DNA of 64,000 bases, taken from positions 1 to 64,000 of the forward strand of contig CANRPO010000014.1 of the NCBI GenBank assembly GCA_947632515.1. Reading direction: 5' to 3'. The stretch comes from an uncultured Lachnospiraceae bacterium (GTDB lineage Bacteria > Bacillota > Clostridia > Lachnospirales > Lachnospiraceae). The translations under genes and the position numbers were made by a program. Position 1 is the first letter of the stretch; the number at the start of each line of letters is the position of its first letter. The notes beneath the pieces were generated by a model. It worked only from the letters and a program-made list of their open reading frames with translations, did not search any database and was not told the origin of the DNA. Shown piece by piece: positions 8,253-17,857 of this stretch.

Positions 8253-9074
8253 ATGTCTGAGCTGGTCAGTATTATCGTGCCGGTGTACCGGGCGCAGTCC
8301 TACATTGCGGAGACGATCGCCATGGTGATCGGTCAGACCTGTAAAAACTGGGAACTGCTCTTGATAGACGATCATTCGCCGGATAACAGCGCTGAAGTCA
8401 TTCGGGGCATGCTGGACAAGTACGAGCGCCGCCGTCTGCAGACAGAGGGACAGAATCTCCGTTCCGCGGAGGAATACACGGACGGCACGGGCCGCAGGAT
8501 TGTCCTTGCGTGCAAGGAGAAGAACGAGGGGGCGGCCGCCGCACGCAATACCGGACTTGACATGGCGCGGGGAAGATATGTCGCTTTTCTGGACGCGGAC
8601 GACGTGTGGCTTTCGGAGAAACTGGAGCGCGAGCTGCGGTTTATGAAGGACAGGCAGGCAGGGTTTGCGTTCACCTCCTATGCGTTTGGCGACGAGCAGG
8701 CAAAGCCAACCGGCAAAGTGGTGCATGTACCGCGGGAGCTTGTCTATAAAAAGGCGTTGTCCAGGACGGTGATCTTCACGACGACGGTATTGCTTGACAG
8801 AGATAAGATTCCGGCCGATCTGATGCGTATGCCTGAAGTGGAGAGCGAGGACACGGCTACCTGGTGGCAGATTTTACGGGCCGGATATACGGCGTATGGG
8901 TTGGATGAGACGCTGGCGATCTATCGCAGACCGCCGCATTCTCTGTCCTCCAATAAATTTACGGCGGTCAGACGTATCTGGCGTCTGTACCGCAGGCAGG
9001 AAAAATTATCCGTGATCTCTAGCGCGCGATACTTTGTCTTATGGGCATACAGGGCGACTGCCCGGAGGATATAA
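8253..9074 (+). CDS. GT2 family glycosyltransferase
   Basis: A 273-residue cytoplasmic GT-A fold enzyme. Residues 5-14 (SIIVPVYRAQ), DDHSPDNS near 37 and FLDADDVW at about 112-119 give the nucleotide-sugar binding and DxD-type motifs. GAAAARNTG is the usual family signature. The start codon immediately follows the previous stop, so translation is coupled. The acceptor and sugar cannot be read from sequence. Near the C-terminus the chain becomes basic (YRRQEKL, RATARRI), perhaps for membrane contact. Confidence 0.85.
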   Translation: MSELVSIIVPVYRAQSYIAETIAMVIGQTCKNWELLLIDDHSPDNSAEVIRGMLDKYERRRLQTEGQNLRSAEEYTDGTGRRIVLACKEKNEGAAAARNTGLDMARGRYVAFLDADDVWLSEKLERELRFMKDRQAGFAFTSYAFGDEQAKPTGKVVHVPRELVYKKALSRTVIFTTTVLLDRDKIPADLMRMPEVESEDTATWWQILRAGYTAYGLDETLAIYRRPPHSLSSNKFTAVRRIWRLYRRQEKLSVISSARYFVLWAYRATARRI

Positions 9075-9101
9075 TGTTGTATGCTCAAATGAGGTGTGAT
9101 T

Positions 9102-10478
9102 ATGAAACGGATGGAAACTTTGAAGAGATTCGTCATACTGCAGATGTCCTTTATCGGACTGCTGTTTCATACGGCGATCTACGCATATTTCTGGTTTAAG
9201 GAATACTATCCGTATCTGAGTCTTCATGGCAAGGCAAATTTTTTCTTCAAGGGCCATGTCCTTATCATTCTGATCTATTTTGTGCTGCTTTTCTTCTTTG
9301 CGAGCACCTACGGCGTATTGAAGATCGGTTACCTGAAACCGACGGACGTGTTCATCTCCGAGTTTTTTGCACTGCTGTTTGCCAATGTGATCTCTTACTT
9401 TCAGATTTCCCTGATGGCAAACTGGGTCGTGAAGGTCAGACCGATCGCTCTGACGATGCTCATACAGACAGTGGGTTCGATCGTGTGGGTGTTTGTGTGC
9501 AACACCTGTTACTACAAGGCGTTCCCGCCCAGAAGTATTCTGATCATTCACGGGGAGCGTCCCATCGACGATATTGTGTCGAAGTTTAAGTCCCGCAGGG
9601 AAAAATATAAGATCGGCAAGAGCATGAATATCTCGGAGGGTGTGGACGCCGTCAGGCAGGAGATCAAAAACGATTACGGCGCGGTGGTGCTGTGGGATAT
9701 TCCCGTGGCGGAGAGAAACTATCTGCTCAAATACTGTTACAGCCGTTCGATCCGGGTGTATATGATGCCCAAGATCTCCGACGTCCTCGTAAAGGGCGCG
9801 GATCAGCTGCATCTTTTTGACACGCCGATCTATCTGACGAGGGAGTACGCGCTCAAAGTGGAGCAGAGGATCGCCAAGAGACTGATCGATCTGGTCTGTT
9901 CCGCGCTCCTGCTGGTCATCGCGTCGCCCTTTATGCTGATTACGGCAATCGCGATCAAGGCGTATGACGGAGGCCCTGTCTTCTACAAGCAGGTCAGATG
10001 TACGATGGGGCGCAGGGAATTTGAGATATTGAAGTTCAGGAGCATGAAGGTGGATGCGGAGAAGGACGGCGTGGCGAGACTCGCCGCCAAGAACGATGCG
10101 CGCATCACGCCGGTGGGCCGGTTTATCCGCGCCACGAGGATTGACGAACTGCCGCAGCTTCTGAATATCTTAAAAGGCGAGATGTCTTTTATCGGACCGA
10201 GGCCGGAGCGGCCGGAGATCATAGACCAGTACATGGAAGAGATGCCGGAGTTCGCTTTCCGCATGAAGGTGAAGGCGGGGCTGGCGGGGTACGCCCAAGT
10301 GTACGGCAAGTATAACACCACGCCCTACGACAAACTGAAACTGGATCTGACCTATATCGAGCAGTACTCCGTGTGGCTGGATCTGAAACTGATGCTCCTG
10401 ACGCTGAAGATCCTGATCAAGCCTGAGAGCACGGAGGGCGTGGAGAGCACGCAGACGACAGCGATGAAGAAAGGTTAA
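9102..10478 (+). CDS. Polyprenyl-phosphate sugar phosphotransferase, long form (WbaP/CpsE-like)
   Basis: A 458-residue priming enzyme that transfers a sugar-1-phosphate to undecaprenyl phosphate and so starts repeat-unit assembly. The N-terminal half has about four membrane segments and a nucleotide-binding-like middle domain. The catalytic bacterial sugar transferase domain starts near residue 260 with KRLIDLVCSALLLV, then KFRSMK, RIDELPQLLNILKGEMSF and IGPRPERPEI. Start at 9102: GAGGTG lies five bases upstream; a GTG at 9096 would overlap that site. It is followed by chain-length and polymerase genes. A second, short priming enzyme is at 57483. Confidence 0.92.
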   Translation: MKRMETLKRFVILQMSFIGLLFHTAIYAYFWFKEYYPYLSLHGKANFFFKGHVLIILIYFVLLFFFASTYGVLKIGYLKPTDVFISEFFALLFANVISYFQISLMANWVVKVRPIALTMLIQTVGSIVWVFVCNTCYYKAFPPRSILIIHGERPIDDIVSKFKSRREKYKIGKSMNISEGVDAVRQEIKNDYGAVVLWDIPVAERNYLLKYCYSRSIRVYMMPKISDVLVKGADQLHLFDTPIYLTREYALKVEQRIAKRLIDLVCSALLLVIASPFMLITAIAIKAYDGGPVFYKQVRCTMGRREFEILKFRSMKVDAEKDGVARLAAKNDARITPVGRFIRATRIDELPQLLNILKGEMSFIGPRPERPEIIDQYMEEMPEFAFRMKVKAGLAGYAQVYGKYNTTPYDKLKLDLTYIEQYSVWLDLKLMLLTLKILIKPESTEGVESTQTTAMKKG

Positions 10479-10482
10479 ACGC

Positions 10483-11460
10483 ATGCAGGAAATAAAATAT
10501 GCCGACGCGGGCATGGATATGAAAAAGATCGCGCTCTGCCTGGGCAGAAAGATTTGGCTGATACTGCTTGCGGCTATCGTCGGGGCGTTCCTTGGCGGCG
10601 CGATCTATACGGCGTCACATATCGTGCCGGAGTCGGAGCGGGAGTACAGGTCGATGGCTAAGGTATATCTGGACTTTGCTGTTGACGAGACCGGGGAAGT
10701 CTATCAGGCATATAACGGCTATACGTGGAATGATCTGATGGCCACAGACCCGATTATCGACGTGACGATGCGGTATCTGCCGCAGGACTACACACGGGAG
10801 GAAGTGGCGGCGGCGACTCGGGCGGAGATCCTGTCGGATCTGCGGCTCTTGACGATCACTATAACCACCCACGACAGAGAGAGATGCGACGCGATCTTAC
10901 AGGCCACGGGACAGTCCCTCGCCGAGCTTGGCGATAGTGCGAAGGAATTTAACAAAATAGAAGTGATTCAGACTACCGGGGCCGCGCTTGTGACGGCGGA
11001 TTCCCGGACGGTTCAGGCAGTGCTCGTCGGGCTTGTGTCTGCGGTGCTCCTGATGCTGTTGGGCATGCTGTTTTGCTATGTTCTGGACGACAGAATCTTG
11101 GTGGCAAGCGACTTGAAACAGATAACGGAGGCGCCGTTTGTAGGGTATATCGGCGCAGGAAAACCTTTCGACAGCGCATACGGGGATGGACTGGCCTATC
11201 TGAGAGAACATACGGGCAGGATCAGCGTTCTGTCTGTGAGACAGAATGTTGTGATCACACAGGAGAAATGGCAGGAGCTCTGCTCTGCAGACGGCGTGAT
11301 CGTGGCGGCGGAGTACGGTAAGGTGCACGCGGCTTTTTTGGCGTATGTCATCGAGCAGCTTGCGCTCCGGGATTGCCGGTTGGCCGGAACGGCGATTGCG
11401 GGCGCGGATGAGAAGTTTTTGCGCAGATACTATGGACGCGCGATCGGCGGGAGAAGATAG
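10483..11460 (+). CDS. Wzz/CpsC-type chain-length protein with degenerate kinase-like tail
   Basis: A 325-residue polysaccharide copolymerase. TM1 is about 20-42, an extracellular domain follows (about 43-170), and TM2 is about 172-200. The remaining 120 cytoplasmic residues are more than a CpsC protein needs. They contain SADGVIVAAEYGK near 269 and LAGTAIAGADEKFLRRYYG near 300, which resemble the end of bacterial tyrosine kinases (CpsD/EpsB), but no Walker A motif or tyrosine cluster is visible. The likely role is to set glycan length with the EpsG-type polymerase at 12274. No separate tyrosine kinase or phosphatase gene lies nearby. Confidence 0.75.
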   Translation: MQEIKYADAGMDMKKIALCLGRKIWLILLAAIVGAFLGGAIYTASHIVPESEREYRSMAKVYLDFAVDETGEVYQAYNGYTWNDLMATDPIIDVTMRYLPQDYTREEVAAATRAEILSDLRLLTITITTHDRERCDAILQATGQSLAELGDSAKEFNKIEVIQTTGAALVTADSRTVQAVLVGLVSAVLLMLLGMLFCYVLDDRILVASDLKQITEAPFVGYIGAGKPFDSAYGDGLAYLREHTGRISVLSVRQNVVITQEKWQELCSADGVIVAAEYGKVHAAFLAYVIEQLALRDCRLAGTAIAGADEKFLRRYYGRAIGGRR

Positions 11461-11469
11461 AGGTCGGTT

Positions 11470-12264
11470 ATGAAGATACAGCTGTTGGTATCGGCGGTGG
11501 ACAGGGAGATCGCCGATCTGATCGGACAGATGCATATACGGACCGATGCGGTGGTGGTGAACCAATGCGACCGTTACGGTTATGAGGAAATGACGCGGGA
11601 GGGGCATAGAATACAGGCGTTCTATATGCTGGAGCGCGGCGTGGGCCTGAGCCGGAACACGGCGCTGCTGCATGCAAAGACGGACATATGCGTCTTCTCG
11701 GATGAAGACATTGTGCTGTCGAAAGACTATGAGATGCAGATCCGCAAGGCATATGAGATGCTGCCGGATGCGGATATGATTCTTTTTAATGTGAAGGTGG
11801 CGCCTGCCAGAAGGACTTACTGGAATGAGAATATCCACAGAGTGGGGTATCGCAACTACGGGCGGTATCCGGCGTACAGCATCACCGCGCGCCTTGACGC
11901 GCTCCTGCGCGCGAACGTGCACTATTCGCTGCTCTTTGGCGGCGGAGCCAGGTACAGCAACGGGGAGGACAGTCTTTTCCTCAGGGACTGCCTGCGGGCC
12001 GGGTTAAAAATATACGCCCACACGGCCTGTATCGGTGAGGAGACGGAGCGGGAATCAACTTGGTTCAGCGGGTATCATGAGAAATTTTTCAGAGATCGGG
12101 GTGTGCTGTACCATTATTTGTACGGGCGTCTTGCATTGCTTTTGTCATATCGCTTTCTGCTGGCACACAGACGGGAAATGTGTCGGGAAGTCAAGGTGTC
12201 GCAGGCGTATGCGTGGATGAAGGAAGGGGTGCGTGAGGCGATGGGTAAAGGCGGGAAAGGATAG
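11470..12264 (+). CDS. GT-A fold glycosyltransferase
   Basis: A 264-residue cytoplasmic protein that looks like a divergent GT2. It has a short Rossmann start (KIQLLVSAVDRE), GVGLSRNTALLHAKTDICVF followed by SDEDIV at 77-82 as a DxD equivalent, and GGGARYSNGEDSLFLRDCL, typical of the acceptor side of this family. A similar layout is seen in capsule glycosyltransferases that lack the usual N-terminal VIVPVYN. It sits between the chain-length protein and the polymerase, within the same operon (gaps about 10 bases). Confidence 0.72.
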   Translation: MKIQLLVSAVDREIADLIGQMHIRTDAVVVNQCDRYGYEEMTREGHRIQAFYMLERGVGLSRNTALLHAKTDICVFSDEDIVLSKDYEMQIRKAYEMLPDADMILFNVKVAPARRTYWNENIHRVGYRNYGRYPAYSITARLDALLRANVHYSLLFGGGARYSNGEDSLFLRDCLRAGLKIYAHTACIGEETERESTWFSGYHEKFFRDRGVLYHYLYGRLALLLSYRFLLAHRREMCREVKVSQAYAWMKEGVREAMGKGGKG

Positions 12265-12273
12265 CGGCGGTCG

Positions 12274-13410
12274 ATGATTCTGTATATTGCGGTGACGGCG
12301 GTGACGGTGTTTCTCGCGGGCATGGTGAACAACCGTCCGACGACACAACCGTATAAGATTACCAGGCAGCAGATGTGCAACCGGGTCTGCCTGACGGCAA
12401 TTTTTTTGATCCTGTTCGCGCTGTCGGCGTGCAGGCTGAACGTGGGCAACGACTACGCCAAATACGTCGAGTTCATGCATCTTGTCAACTGTGATGCCTA
12501 CGTGCCCACGGAGATCGGTTTCAATCTCCTCGTCAAGCTGCTCTACGGCCTGTCGGGATTTGAGAATTATCTGCTCGTGTTCGCCGTGTACGCTTTTGTC
12601 ACGATCCGGTTTTTCCTGCGGGCGATGTACGAGCAGAGCGACGACTTTCCGCTGACGTTTTTTCTGTTCATGGCGCTGGGATATTACTTTCAAACGTTCA
12701 GCACAGTGCGGTATTATCTGGCGCTTGCGATGGCGCTCTACTCGATGAAATTCGTGCTGCGCGGACAGTGGGGAAGATTTGTTCTTCTTGCGCTGCTCGG
12801 AGCCGCCTTTCACAAATCGCTGTTGGCGATCGTTCCGCTCTATTTTCTGGCCTCCCTGCCCTGGAAGAAATGGCAGCTTGCCGTGGCGGCGCTTTTTTGC
12901 ACAACGTTCCTCTTCTGCCAAGATTTCTATCTCAAGTTGGTGGTGTTTCTGTATCCGACTTATGAGGACACAGAGTATCTGGAAGGCGGGACAAGCTATA
13001 TCAATATTGTGCGGTGTCTGGCGGTCCTTGCCTTCGCGGGGCTGATATACTGCCGGAACAGACGAGCGGGAAAGGCGCAGGGAGAAAGCGCAGAGGATGA
13101 CAGGCGTTTTTGGTTCTTTTTTTATCTGAATCTGGGGGCGCTGGCGCTGTACGTGTTCTGTTCCTTCCTGCCGATCATATCGCGTATAGGATATTATCTG
13201 ACGGTCAGCCACATACTGTATTTGCCGATGTTGTTAAAACGTGTGGAAAACGAACGATGGAGGCGGCTGTTTCGCCTTGGCATCCTGCTGGCGGCGCTAT
13301 GCTACTTTGCCGTGTATATGAGCCGGGCGGGGGACGAGGGAACGCTGATCCTTCCGTATAAGACCTTCTTTTTCAACGATATGGTCAATATTCTGTCCGA
13401 TGTGAACTGA
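12274..13410 (+). CDS. EpsG-family polysaccharide polymerase (Wzy-like)
   Basis: A 378-residue protein with about ten membrane segments and the EpsG pattern: VGNDYAKYVEF near 57, PTEIGFNLLVKLLYGL, then FSTVRYYLALAMALYS and GAAFHKSLLAIVPLYF. EpsG/Wzy proteins join lipid-linked repeat units on the outer face of the membrane. Its position just after the priming enzyme and the copolymerase supports polymerase. It begins nine bases after the previous stop. A second polymerase-like gene lies at 51870. Confidence 0.82.
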   Translation: MILYIAVTAVTVFLAGMVNNRPTTQPYKITRQQMCNRVCLTAIFLILFALSACRLNVGNDYAKYVEFMHLVNCDAYVPTEIGFNLLVKLLYGLSGFENYLLVFAVYAFVTIRFFLRAMYEQSDDFPLTFFLFMALGYYFQTFSTVRYYLALAMALYSMKFVLRGQWGRFVLLALLGAAFHKSLLAIVPLYFLASLPWKKWQLAVAALFCTTFLFCQDFYLKLVVFLYPTYEDTEYLEGGTSYINIVRCLAVLAFAGLIYCRNRRAGKAQGESAEDDRRFWFFFYLNLGALALYVFCSFLPIISRIGYYLTVSHILYLPMLLKRVENERWRRLFRLGILLAALCYFAVYMSRAGDEGTLILPYKTFFFNDMVNILSDVN

Positions 13411-13458
13411 CGGCGGGACTGCGGATATACTGCGTTGGGTATCGATAGGAGAACGGAA

Positions 13459-14301
13459 ATGACATTCAGCATCATCGTGGTGTGTTTGAACGCGGGAGAC
13501 AGGCTGCGTGAGACGGTCGAGAGCATCCTGCGCCAGACAGAGCGGGATTATGAGATCATCATCAAGGACGGCGTGTCCGAGGACCGGGCGACCAGAGCCT
13601 GCCTGGAGCATTACGGTCAGAGCGCGGATCAGGGGGCGGCTGCCGGTTCGATCAGAATCTATCGCGGCCAAGACGCGGGTATCTATGACGCCATGAATCA
13701 GGCGGTGCAGTATGTGCGCGGCGACTATGTCCTCTTTTTGAACTGCGGGGACCGTTTCTATGACGACGAGGTGCTCGCGAAGACCAAGCAACAGATACGG
13801 CGGATGACGGAGCGGGACAAGGAGAAAAAGGACAAGGCGCGGTATATCTTTTACGGCGATATTTACGAGCGCCGCACCAACATGCCCGTGCAGTCGAATC
13901 CAAAGATCGATGATTTCGCGTGTTACCGCAATCTTCCATGCCATCAGGCCTGTTTCTATGACGCGGCGCTGCTGCGGGAGAAGAAGTTTGACGCTGCCTA
14001 CGCGGTACGCGCCGACTATGAGCATTTTTTGTGGTGCTATTACAAAGGCGGCGCCGTGACGGTCTACATGCCGGTAACCGTAGCGCTCTACGAGGGAGGC
14101 GGTTTCTCTGAGACGAGGGAGAACGAGAGAAGATCGAGGCGGGAGCATAGAGAGATCGTTGACAGGTACATGCCTGCGGCCGCAGTGCGGAAGTACCGCC
14201 TCATTATGGCGCTGACCTTCGCGCCGCTCAGGACATGGATCGCGAGGAATCCGGTCACAGCCGGAATCTATCAGAGGATCAAACGAAAACTGTATCGATA
14301 A
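13459..14301 (+). CDS. GT2 glycosyltransferase (WcaA/AmsE-like)
   Basis: A 280-residue enzyme with FSIIVVCLNAGDRL at 3-16, KDGVSED near 36, and the subgroup motif GIYDAMNQA at 74-82 followed by LNCGDRFYDD. The GIYDAMN pattern marks a group of family 2 enzymes frequent in exopolysaccharide loci. The ATG at 13459 has AGGAG eight bases upstream. The upstream TTG at 13435 in the same frame has no such site and was rejected. The C-terminal KRKLY tail is basic. Confidence 0.86.
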   Translation: MTFSIIVVCLNAGDRLRETVESILRQTERDYEIIIKDGVSEDRATRACLEHYGQSADQGAAAGSIRIYRGQDAGIYDAMNQAVQYVRGDYVLFLNCGDRFYDDEVLAKTKQQIRRMTERDKEKKDKARYIFYGDIYERRTNMPVQSNPKIDDFACYRNLPCHQACFYDAALLREKKFDAAYAVRADYEHFLWCYYKGGAVTVYMPVTVALYEGGGFSETRENERRSRREHREIVDRYMPAAAVRKYRLIMALTFAPLRTWIARNPVTAGIYQRIKRKLYR

Positions 14302-14345
14302 ACGCTGTTTTTCTATAGTGTGAACGTTTTGGAATGGAGGAAAAC

Positions 14346-15632
14346 ATGAAGGTACTATGGGTATGCAATATCATGCCGCCGACGATCGCCAGACAGCTTG
14401 GCGTTTCCTACAGTAACAGGGAGGGCTGGCTGAGCGGGCTGTTGGATCGTGTGGTGCAGGAACAGGGACACAATAAGATAGAGTTCGGCGTCGCTTTTCC
14501 GACGGACGAGGAGTTGGGGGATCTGCAGAGGACGATGCAGCTGGGGGAGAATATGTCCTGCCGCTGCTACGGCTTTTCGGAGAATACGGATGCGCCGGAG
14601 ATCTACGATACAGGGATGGAACGGCGGTTTGAGGAGATACTGGCAGACTTCCGGCCGGATATCCTGCATGTGTTTGGGACGGAATTTCCCCATGCGCTCG
14701 CCTGCATCAAGGTATACGGACGGCCGGAGCGCACGCTTGTGGGGATACAGGGATTGTGCAGCGCCATCGCGGAGGAATACATGGCGGATCTGCCCGTCAA
14801 GGTGCAGAGGCAGGCGACGTTTCGCGACCGCGTCAGGGAGGACAGTCTGAAACAGCAGCAGAAAAAGTTTAAAAAACGCGGGGAGCATGAGAAGGCGGCG
14901 CTGCTCTTGACGGAGCATATCGCGGGCAGGACGGATTTTGACCGCGAGCAGACGGCGCGGATCAATCCTTCCGCCAAATACCATTATCTGAACGAGACGC
15001 TCAGAGGCATTTTTTATCATGACAGATGGAAAAGGTCAGCCTGTGAGCCTTACAGCATTTTCCTGAGCCAGGGCGATTATCCGCTGAAAGGGTTCCACTA
15101 TCTTTTACGGGCGCTGCCGAGGGTATTGGAGCGGTTTCCTGAGGCGCAGATTTATGTTGCCGGGAACAATATCATCGATGTCAGCACCTTTCAGGACAGG
15201 CTGAAATTGTCGGCGTACGGAAAATATCTCAGGAAACTGATCCGGGACAACAGATTGGACGGTCATGTGACCATGCTCGGCAAACTGACGGCGGAGGAGA
15301 TGAAGGAGCGCTATCTGCACTGCCATCTGTATGTGCTGCCGTCGGCCCTTGAGAATTCCCCGAACTCTCTTGGCGAGGCCATGCTGCTGGGCACACCGTG
15401 CGTGGCGGCGGATGTGGGCGGCGTACATAATCTGCTGACGGACGGCGGCGACGGTATGCTGTACCCCGCAGGAGATGTGGAGGCGTTGGCGGACAGCATC
15501 ATCGAGATCTTTACGAAGGAGGCCATTGTGGAACGGTTCTCGGACAATGCCAGAAAGCATGCCCGCGTCAACCACGACGCCGACCAGAACTACTACCGTC
15601 TGATACATATTTATCGGGAGATGCTGTCATGA
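14346..15632 (+). CDS. GT4 family glycosyltransferase
   Basis: A 428-residue GT-B fold enzyme. The N-terminal acceptor domain begins MKVLWVCNIMPP. The donor domain shows SQGDYPLKGFHYLLRALPRV, YVAGNNI, and the retaining-family ENSPNSLGEAMLLGTPC near 336-352, followed by ADVGGVHNLL. The start at 14346 is five bases after GGAGG; the ATG at 14334 overlaps that site and was rejected. The next gene overlaps its stop by four bases (ATGA), so the two are translationally coupled. Confidence 0.87.
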   Translation: MKVLWVCNIMPPTIARQLGVSYSNREGWLSGLLDRVVQEQGHNKIEFGVAFPTDEELGDLQRTMQLGENMSCRCYGFSENTDAPEIYDTGMERRFEEILADFRPDILHVFGTEFPHALACIKVYGRPERTLVGIQGLCSAIAEEYMADLPVKVQRQATFRDRVREDSLKQQQKKFKKRGEHEKAALLLTEHIAGRTDFDREQTARINPSAKYHYLNETLRGIFYHDRWKRSACEPYSIFLSQGDYPLKGFHYLLRALPRVLERFPEAQIYVAGNNIIDVSTFQDRLKLSAYGKYLRKLIRDNRLDGHVTMLGKLTAEEMKERYLHCHLYVLPSALENSPNSLGEAMLLGTPCVAADVGGVHNLLTDGGDGMLYPAGDVEALADSIIEIFTKEAIVERFSDNARKHARVNHDADQNYYRLIHIYREMLS

Positions 15633-16813
15633 CGTTTACCTTCGTGTCCAATTATATCAACCATCATCAGATTCCGCTGTGCGACGCGCTCTTTCGGGAG
15701 CTGGGGGATGATTTTACTTTCATACAGACTATGCCCATGGAGCAGGAGCGGGTCGATATGGGGTGGGGCTTGGATCTTCACGAGCTGCCGTATGTGAAAT
15801 GTCTGTATGAGGCGGAGGGCGAGTGCCGGCGGAAGATCGGGCAGAGCGACGTGGTACTGTTCGGCTGGACGGAACGGGAAGATCTGGCCGAGGCGCGGCT
15901 TGCAACCCGAAAGCCCACCATGCGCGTCAGTGAGCGCCTGTACAGGGAGGGGCAGTGGAGAGCGATCTCGCCCCGGGGGCTGAGAGCAAAATACCGCGAA
16001 CATATCAGATACCGCAGACAGAATGTCTGTATGCTGTGCGCGGGCGCTTACGCGGCGTCGGATTTCCATCTCATAGGCGCGTATCCGGGCAAGCTGTTTA
16101 AGTGGGGATATTTCACCGCTCTGCGTACCTACGGGGAGGGAGAGCTGGAGGCCATGAAACCGCAGGACGGAGAGCTTCACATTGTGTGGGCGGGAAGGTT
16201 CATTCCGCTGAAACATCCGGAGTATGTGGTGCGGCTGGCGAAGAGACTGCGGAGCGAAGGATATTCTTTCCGCATACACATGCTGGGGGACGGCGAAATG
16301 GAGCCGACGATACGGCAGGAAGTGGATGATCTGAACCTGAAAGAGCACTTTCAGTTTTATGGATATACGGCGCCAGGCCGAGTGCGCGATGTGATGGAAA
16401 AATGTCATATACATCTTTTTACCAGCAATTATCTGGAGGGCTGGGGCGCCGTGATCAACGAAGGCATGAACAGCGGCTGTGTGGAGGTGGTCAACGCGCA
16501 GGTGGGCGCGGCCCCCTATCTGATCTGTCACGGGCGGAATGGTTTGGTCTATCCGAATGGCCGCTACGAGAAGATGGAAGAGCTTGTTCTGGAGTTGTTC
16601 GCGCACTGGGACAGCTACAGGCGGATGGGACGCGCCGCCTATGAGACGATCCGTCTTGTGTGGAACGCGGACAGGGCCGCGGGGGAGCTGCTGCGTTTTG
16701 CGGGCGGATTGGCGGACGGCGAGATACAGCCCGCCGGGGAAGGGCCGCTGAGCGTGGCCCCTGTCATCAGTCCGCGCGGCATGTATCGGGCCATGACGGA
16801 GCATAAGCTGTAA
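15629..16813 (+). CDS. GT4 family glycosyltransferase
   Basis: A 394-residue GT-B enzyme. Its second domain has WAGRFIPLKHPEYVVRLAKR, HMLGDGEMEP, FYGYTAPGRVRDVMEKCHI and EGWGAVINEGMNSGC at about 270-284, the E(x7)E-like nucleotide-sugar site. The start overlaps the stop of the upstream GT4 by four bases. The C-terminal part past 350 (near GRADGEIQ-type residues) is not conserved in the family by eye. Substrate not predictable. Confidence 0.85.
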   Translation: MTFTFVSNYINHHQIPLCDALFRELGDDFTFIQTMPMEQERVDMGWGLDLHELPYVKCLYEAEGECRRKIGQSDVVLFGWTEREDLAEARLATRKPTMRVSERLYREGQWRAISPRGLRAKYREHIRYRRQNVCMLCAGAYAASDFHLIGAYPGKLFKWGYFTALRTYGEGELEAMKPQDGELHIVWAGRFIPLKHPEYVVRLAKRLRSEGYSFRIHMLGDGEMEPTIRQEVDDLNLKEHFQFYGYTAPGRVRDVMEKCHIHLFTSNYLEGWGAVINEGMNSGCVEVVNAQVGAAPYLICHGRNGLVYPNGRYEKMEELVLELFAHWDSYRRMGRAAYETIRLVWNADRAAGELLRFAGGLADGEIQPAGEGPLSVAPVISPRGMYRAMTEHKL

Positions 16814-16840
16814 AGCGGCATGGCGATACGGAGGAGAGAG

Positions 16841-17836
16841 ATGGGCGGGAAAATCAGCGTGATCGTACCGGTATATAACTCCATAGACTGTCTGGAAAAA
16901 TGTGTGCTGTCCATCTGCGCGCAGACCTATGCGGATCTGGAGATCCTTCTCATAGACGACGGCTCCACGGACGGCACAGACAGACTGTGTGAGCGTCTTG
17001 CGGCGGAGGACGCCCGCATCCGCGTCTATCACAAAGAAAACGGCGGCGCGTCCTCGGCGCGCAATATGGGCATTCGGTCAGCCCGGGGAGAATATCTGGG
17101 ATTTGTGGACAGCGACGACTATATCGAGCCGGACATGTACGAGCTGATGATGGAGGAGGCGGCGCGGCGTTCCGCTTGCATCGTGCAGATTTCCAGAGAC
17201 GAAGTGGACGAGACCGGCGGCCGCCTGCCCGATGTCTGCATACCGCCCGGGAAGACGCGGTTCTGCGGATCGGAAGAGTTCCTGCGCGAACTGCTCCTGC
17301 ACCGGGCGGACTGCTCTTTCTGTACGAAGCTTGTGAGGCGTGAGCTGTTTGCGGACCATGCGTTCCCCGAGGGCGTCCTGAATGAGGATTTTCGTCTCTT
17401 GGTGGAGATGCTGCGGGAGACGGAAGGAATCTGGATCCTGCCGAAACAGTGTTACCATGTGGTCTGCAGGCAGGAGAGCACGACGCGGAAGAAAACGCAG
17501 GACAGTTTTTCGAGGGTCTTTCTGGATATTGTGCGAAATGCTGATGAAGTACAGGAGATGGTGGACAGAGAATATCCGCAGTTTCATGAACACGCGGTGC
17601 GGTTCAATCTGTACCAGCGGCTGGACTATCTCTTGCATGTGCCGCTCCCGCAGATGAAAGGCGGTTTTTATCGCAGTGTCATACGGTATCTGCGGCAGCA
17701 TGTGAGAGACACCGTGACCAATCCTTATCTGAATGGTAAAAATAAGGCGTATCTTCTGTTGTTTACGGCGGCGCCGAAGACAGTCAGGAAGGCGCATGCG
17801 CTGAAGATGCAATGGCGGGACAGGCGACCCCATTGA
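16841..17836 (+). CDS. GT2 family glycosyltransferase
   Basis: A 331-residue enzyme with ISVIVPVYNSIDCLEKC near 5, DDGSTDGTDRLCERL near 39, ENGGASSARNMGIR and FVDSDDYIEPDMYELM near 87. These are the full set of motifs of capsule GT2 enzymes. The C-terminal half (from about 180) is the helical acceptor region usual in this group. The ATG at 16841 follows GGAGG closely; the in-frame ATG at 16820 would put the ribosome binding site inside the gene. Confidence 0.87.
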   Translation: MGGKISVIVPVYNSIDCLEKCVLSICAQTYADLEILLIDDGSTDGTDRLCERLAAEDARIRVYHKENGGASSARNMGIRSARGEYLGFVDSDDYIEPDMYELMMEEAARRSACIVQISRDEVDETGGRLPDVCIPPGKTRFCGSEEFLRELLLHRADCSFCTKLVRRELFADHAFPEGVLNEDFRLLVEMLRETEGIWILPKQCYHVVCRQESTTRKKTQDSFSRVFLDIVRNADEVQEMVDREYPQFHEHAVRFNLYQRLDYLLHVPLPQMKGGFYRSVIRYLRQHVRDTVTNPYLNGKNKAYLLLFTAAPKTVRKAHALKMQWRDRRPH

Positions 17837-17857
17837 CGGGAGACGGCGGTAGGGAAA

